A DNA stretch of 64,000 nucleotides, from positions 22,750,501 to 22,814,500 of the forward strand of contig JAKSXM010000272.1 of NCBI GenBank assembly GCA_022575985.1, given 5' to 3'. A program made the position numbers and the translations under genes. Of this stretch, positions 63,939-64,000 are shown one piece after another; position 1 is the stretch's first letter, and every line of letters begins with the position of its first letter. The notes beneath the pieces were generated by a model. That model was not told the origin of the DNA. It ran no database searches and saw nothing but the letters and a program-made list of their open reading frames with translations. Source of the DNA: Anagrus nilaparvatae. Lineage: Eukaryota; Arthropoda; Insecta; Hymenoptera; Mymaridae.

Positions 63939-64000
63939 AATAAAAAAATTTAGAGGTTAGGCTGTTCTTTAAACAAGCAACCAAGTCCCAAAATCGGAAA

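Overview
The window is AT-rich nuclear DNA of an insect, most likely a hymenopteran. Genes are split by short GT-AG introns. The one complete receptor gene reads as an insect odorant receptor (OR) with the exon style of wasps, ants and bees. The mobile DNA (R1-clade and Jockey/CR1-like LINEs, Ty3/gypsy remnants, piggyBac-like TTAA elements, PIF/Harbinger) is typical of arthropods. No prokaryotic features are present.

Layout. (1) 1-2757: A-rich dispersed repeats. (2) 2758-19820: a giant near-perfect palindrome with arms 2758-9015 and 12561-19820 and a 3.5 kb spacer. Each arm carries, from outside in, the last OR exons, a broken LINE, two foldback elements and a trypsin-like serine protease. 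The protease runs to its stop codon only in the left arm. The OR exons join an intact gene only on the right. A 1000-bp solo LTR sits only in the right arm. (3) 19633-47321, minus strand: an apparently intact 9-exon, 382-residue odorant receptor gene spread over 27.7 kb. Its exons are small and far apart, so ordinary ORF calling misses it. All splice sites are GT-AG and all phases agree. Its introns hold most of the mobile DNA: a nested piggyBac-like/foldback pair, many long inverted-repeat (foldback) elements, a Ty3/gypsy fragment, and a 2.9 kb R1-clade LINE with a 35-bp target duplication and a single nonsense codon. (4) 47.3-58 kb: foldback elements, MITEs, a tRNA-like element and A-rich repeats. 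(5) 58.3-60.5 kb: decayed protein-coding remnants that I cannot identify. (6) 61455-63938: a divergent gene pair, an intact 5-exon HARBI1-like PIF/Harbinger transposase (minus) and a Myb/SANT-like protein (plus), the two proteins an autonomous Harbinger element needs.

How it fits together. Host genes (OR, serine protease) lie head-to-tail on the minus strand in what looks like the original order, overrun by transposons. At least a dozen foldback elements from unrelated families, several nested, dominate the intergenic and intronic space. The giant palindrome looks like a recent inverted duplication (or an assembly artefact to be excluded), because the arms differ at only a few positions. Exon boundaries, repeat ends and target duplications were read by eye; identities were not computed.
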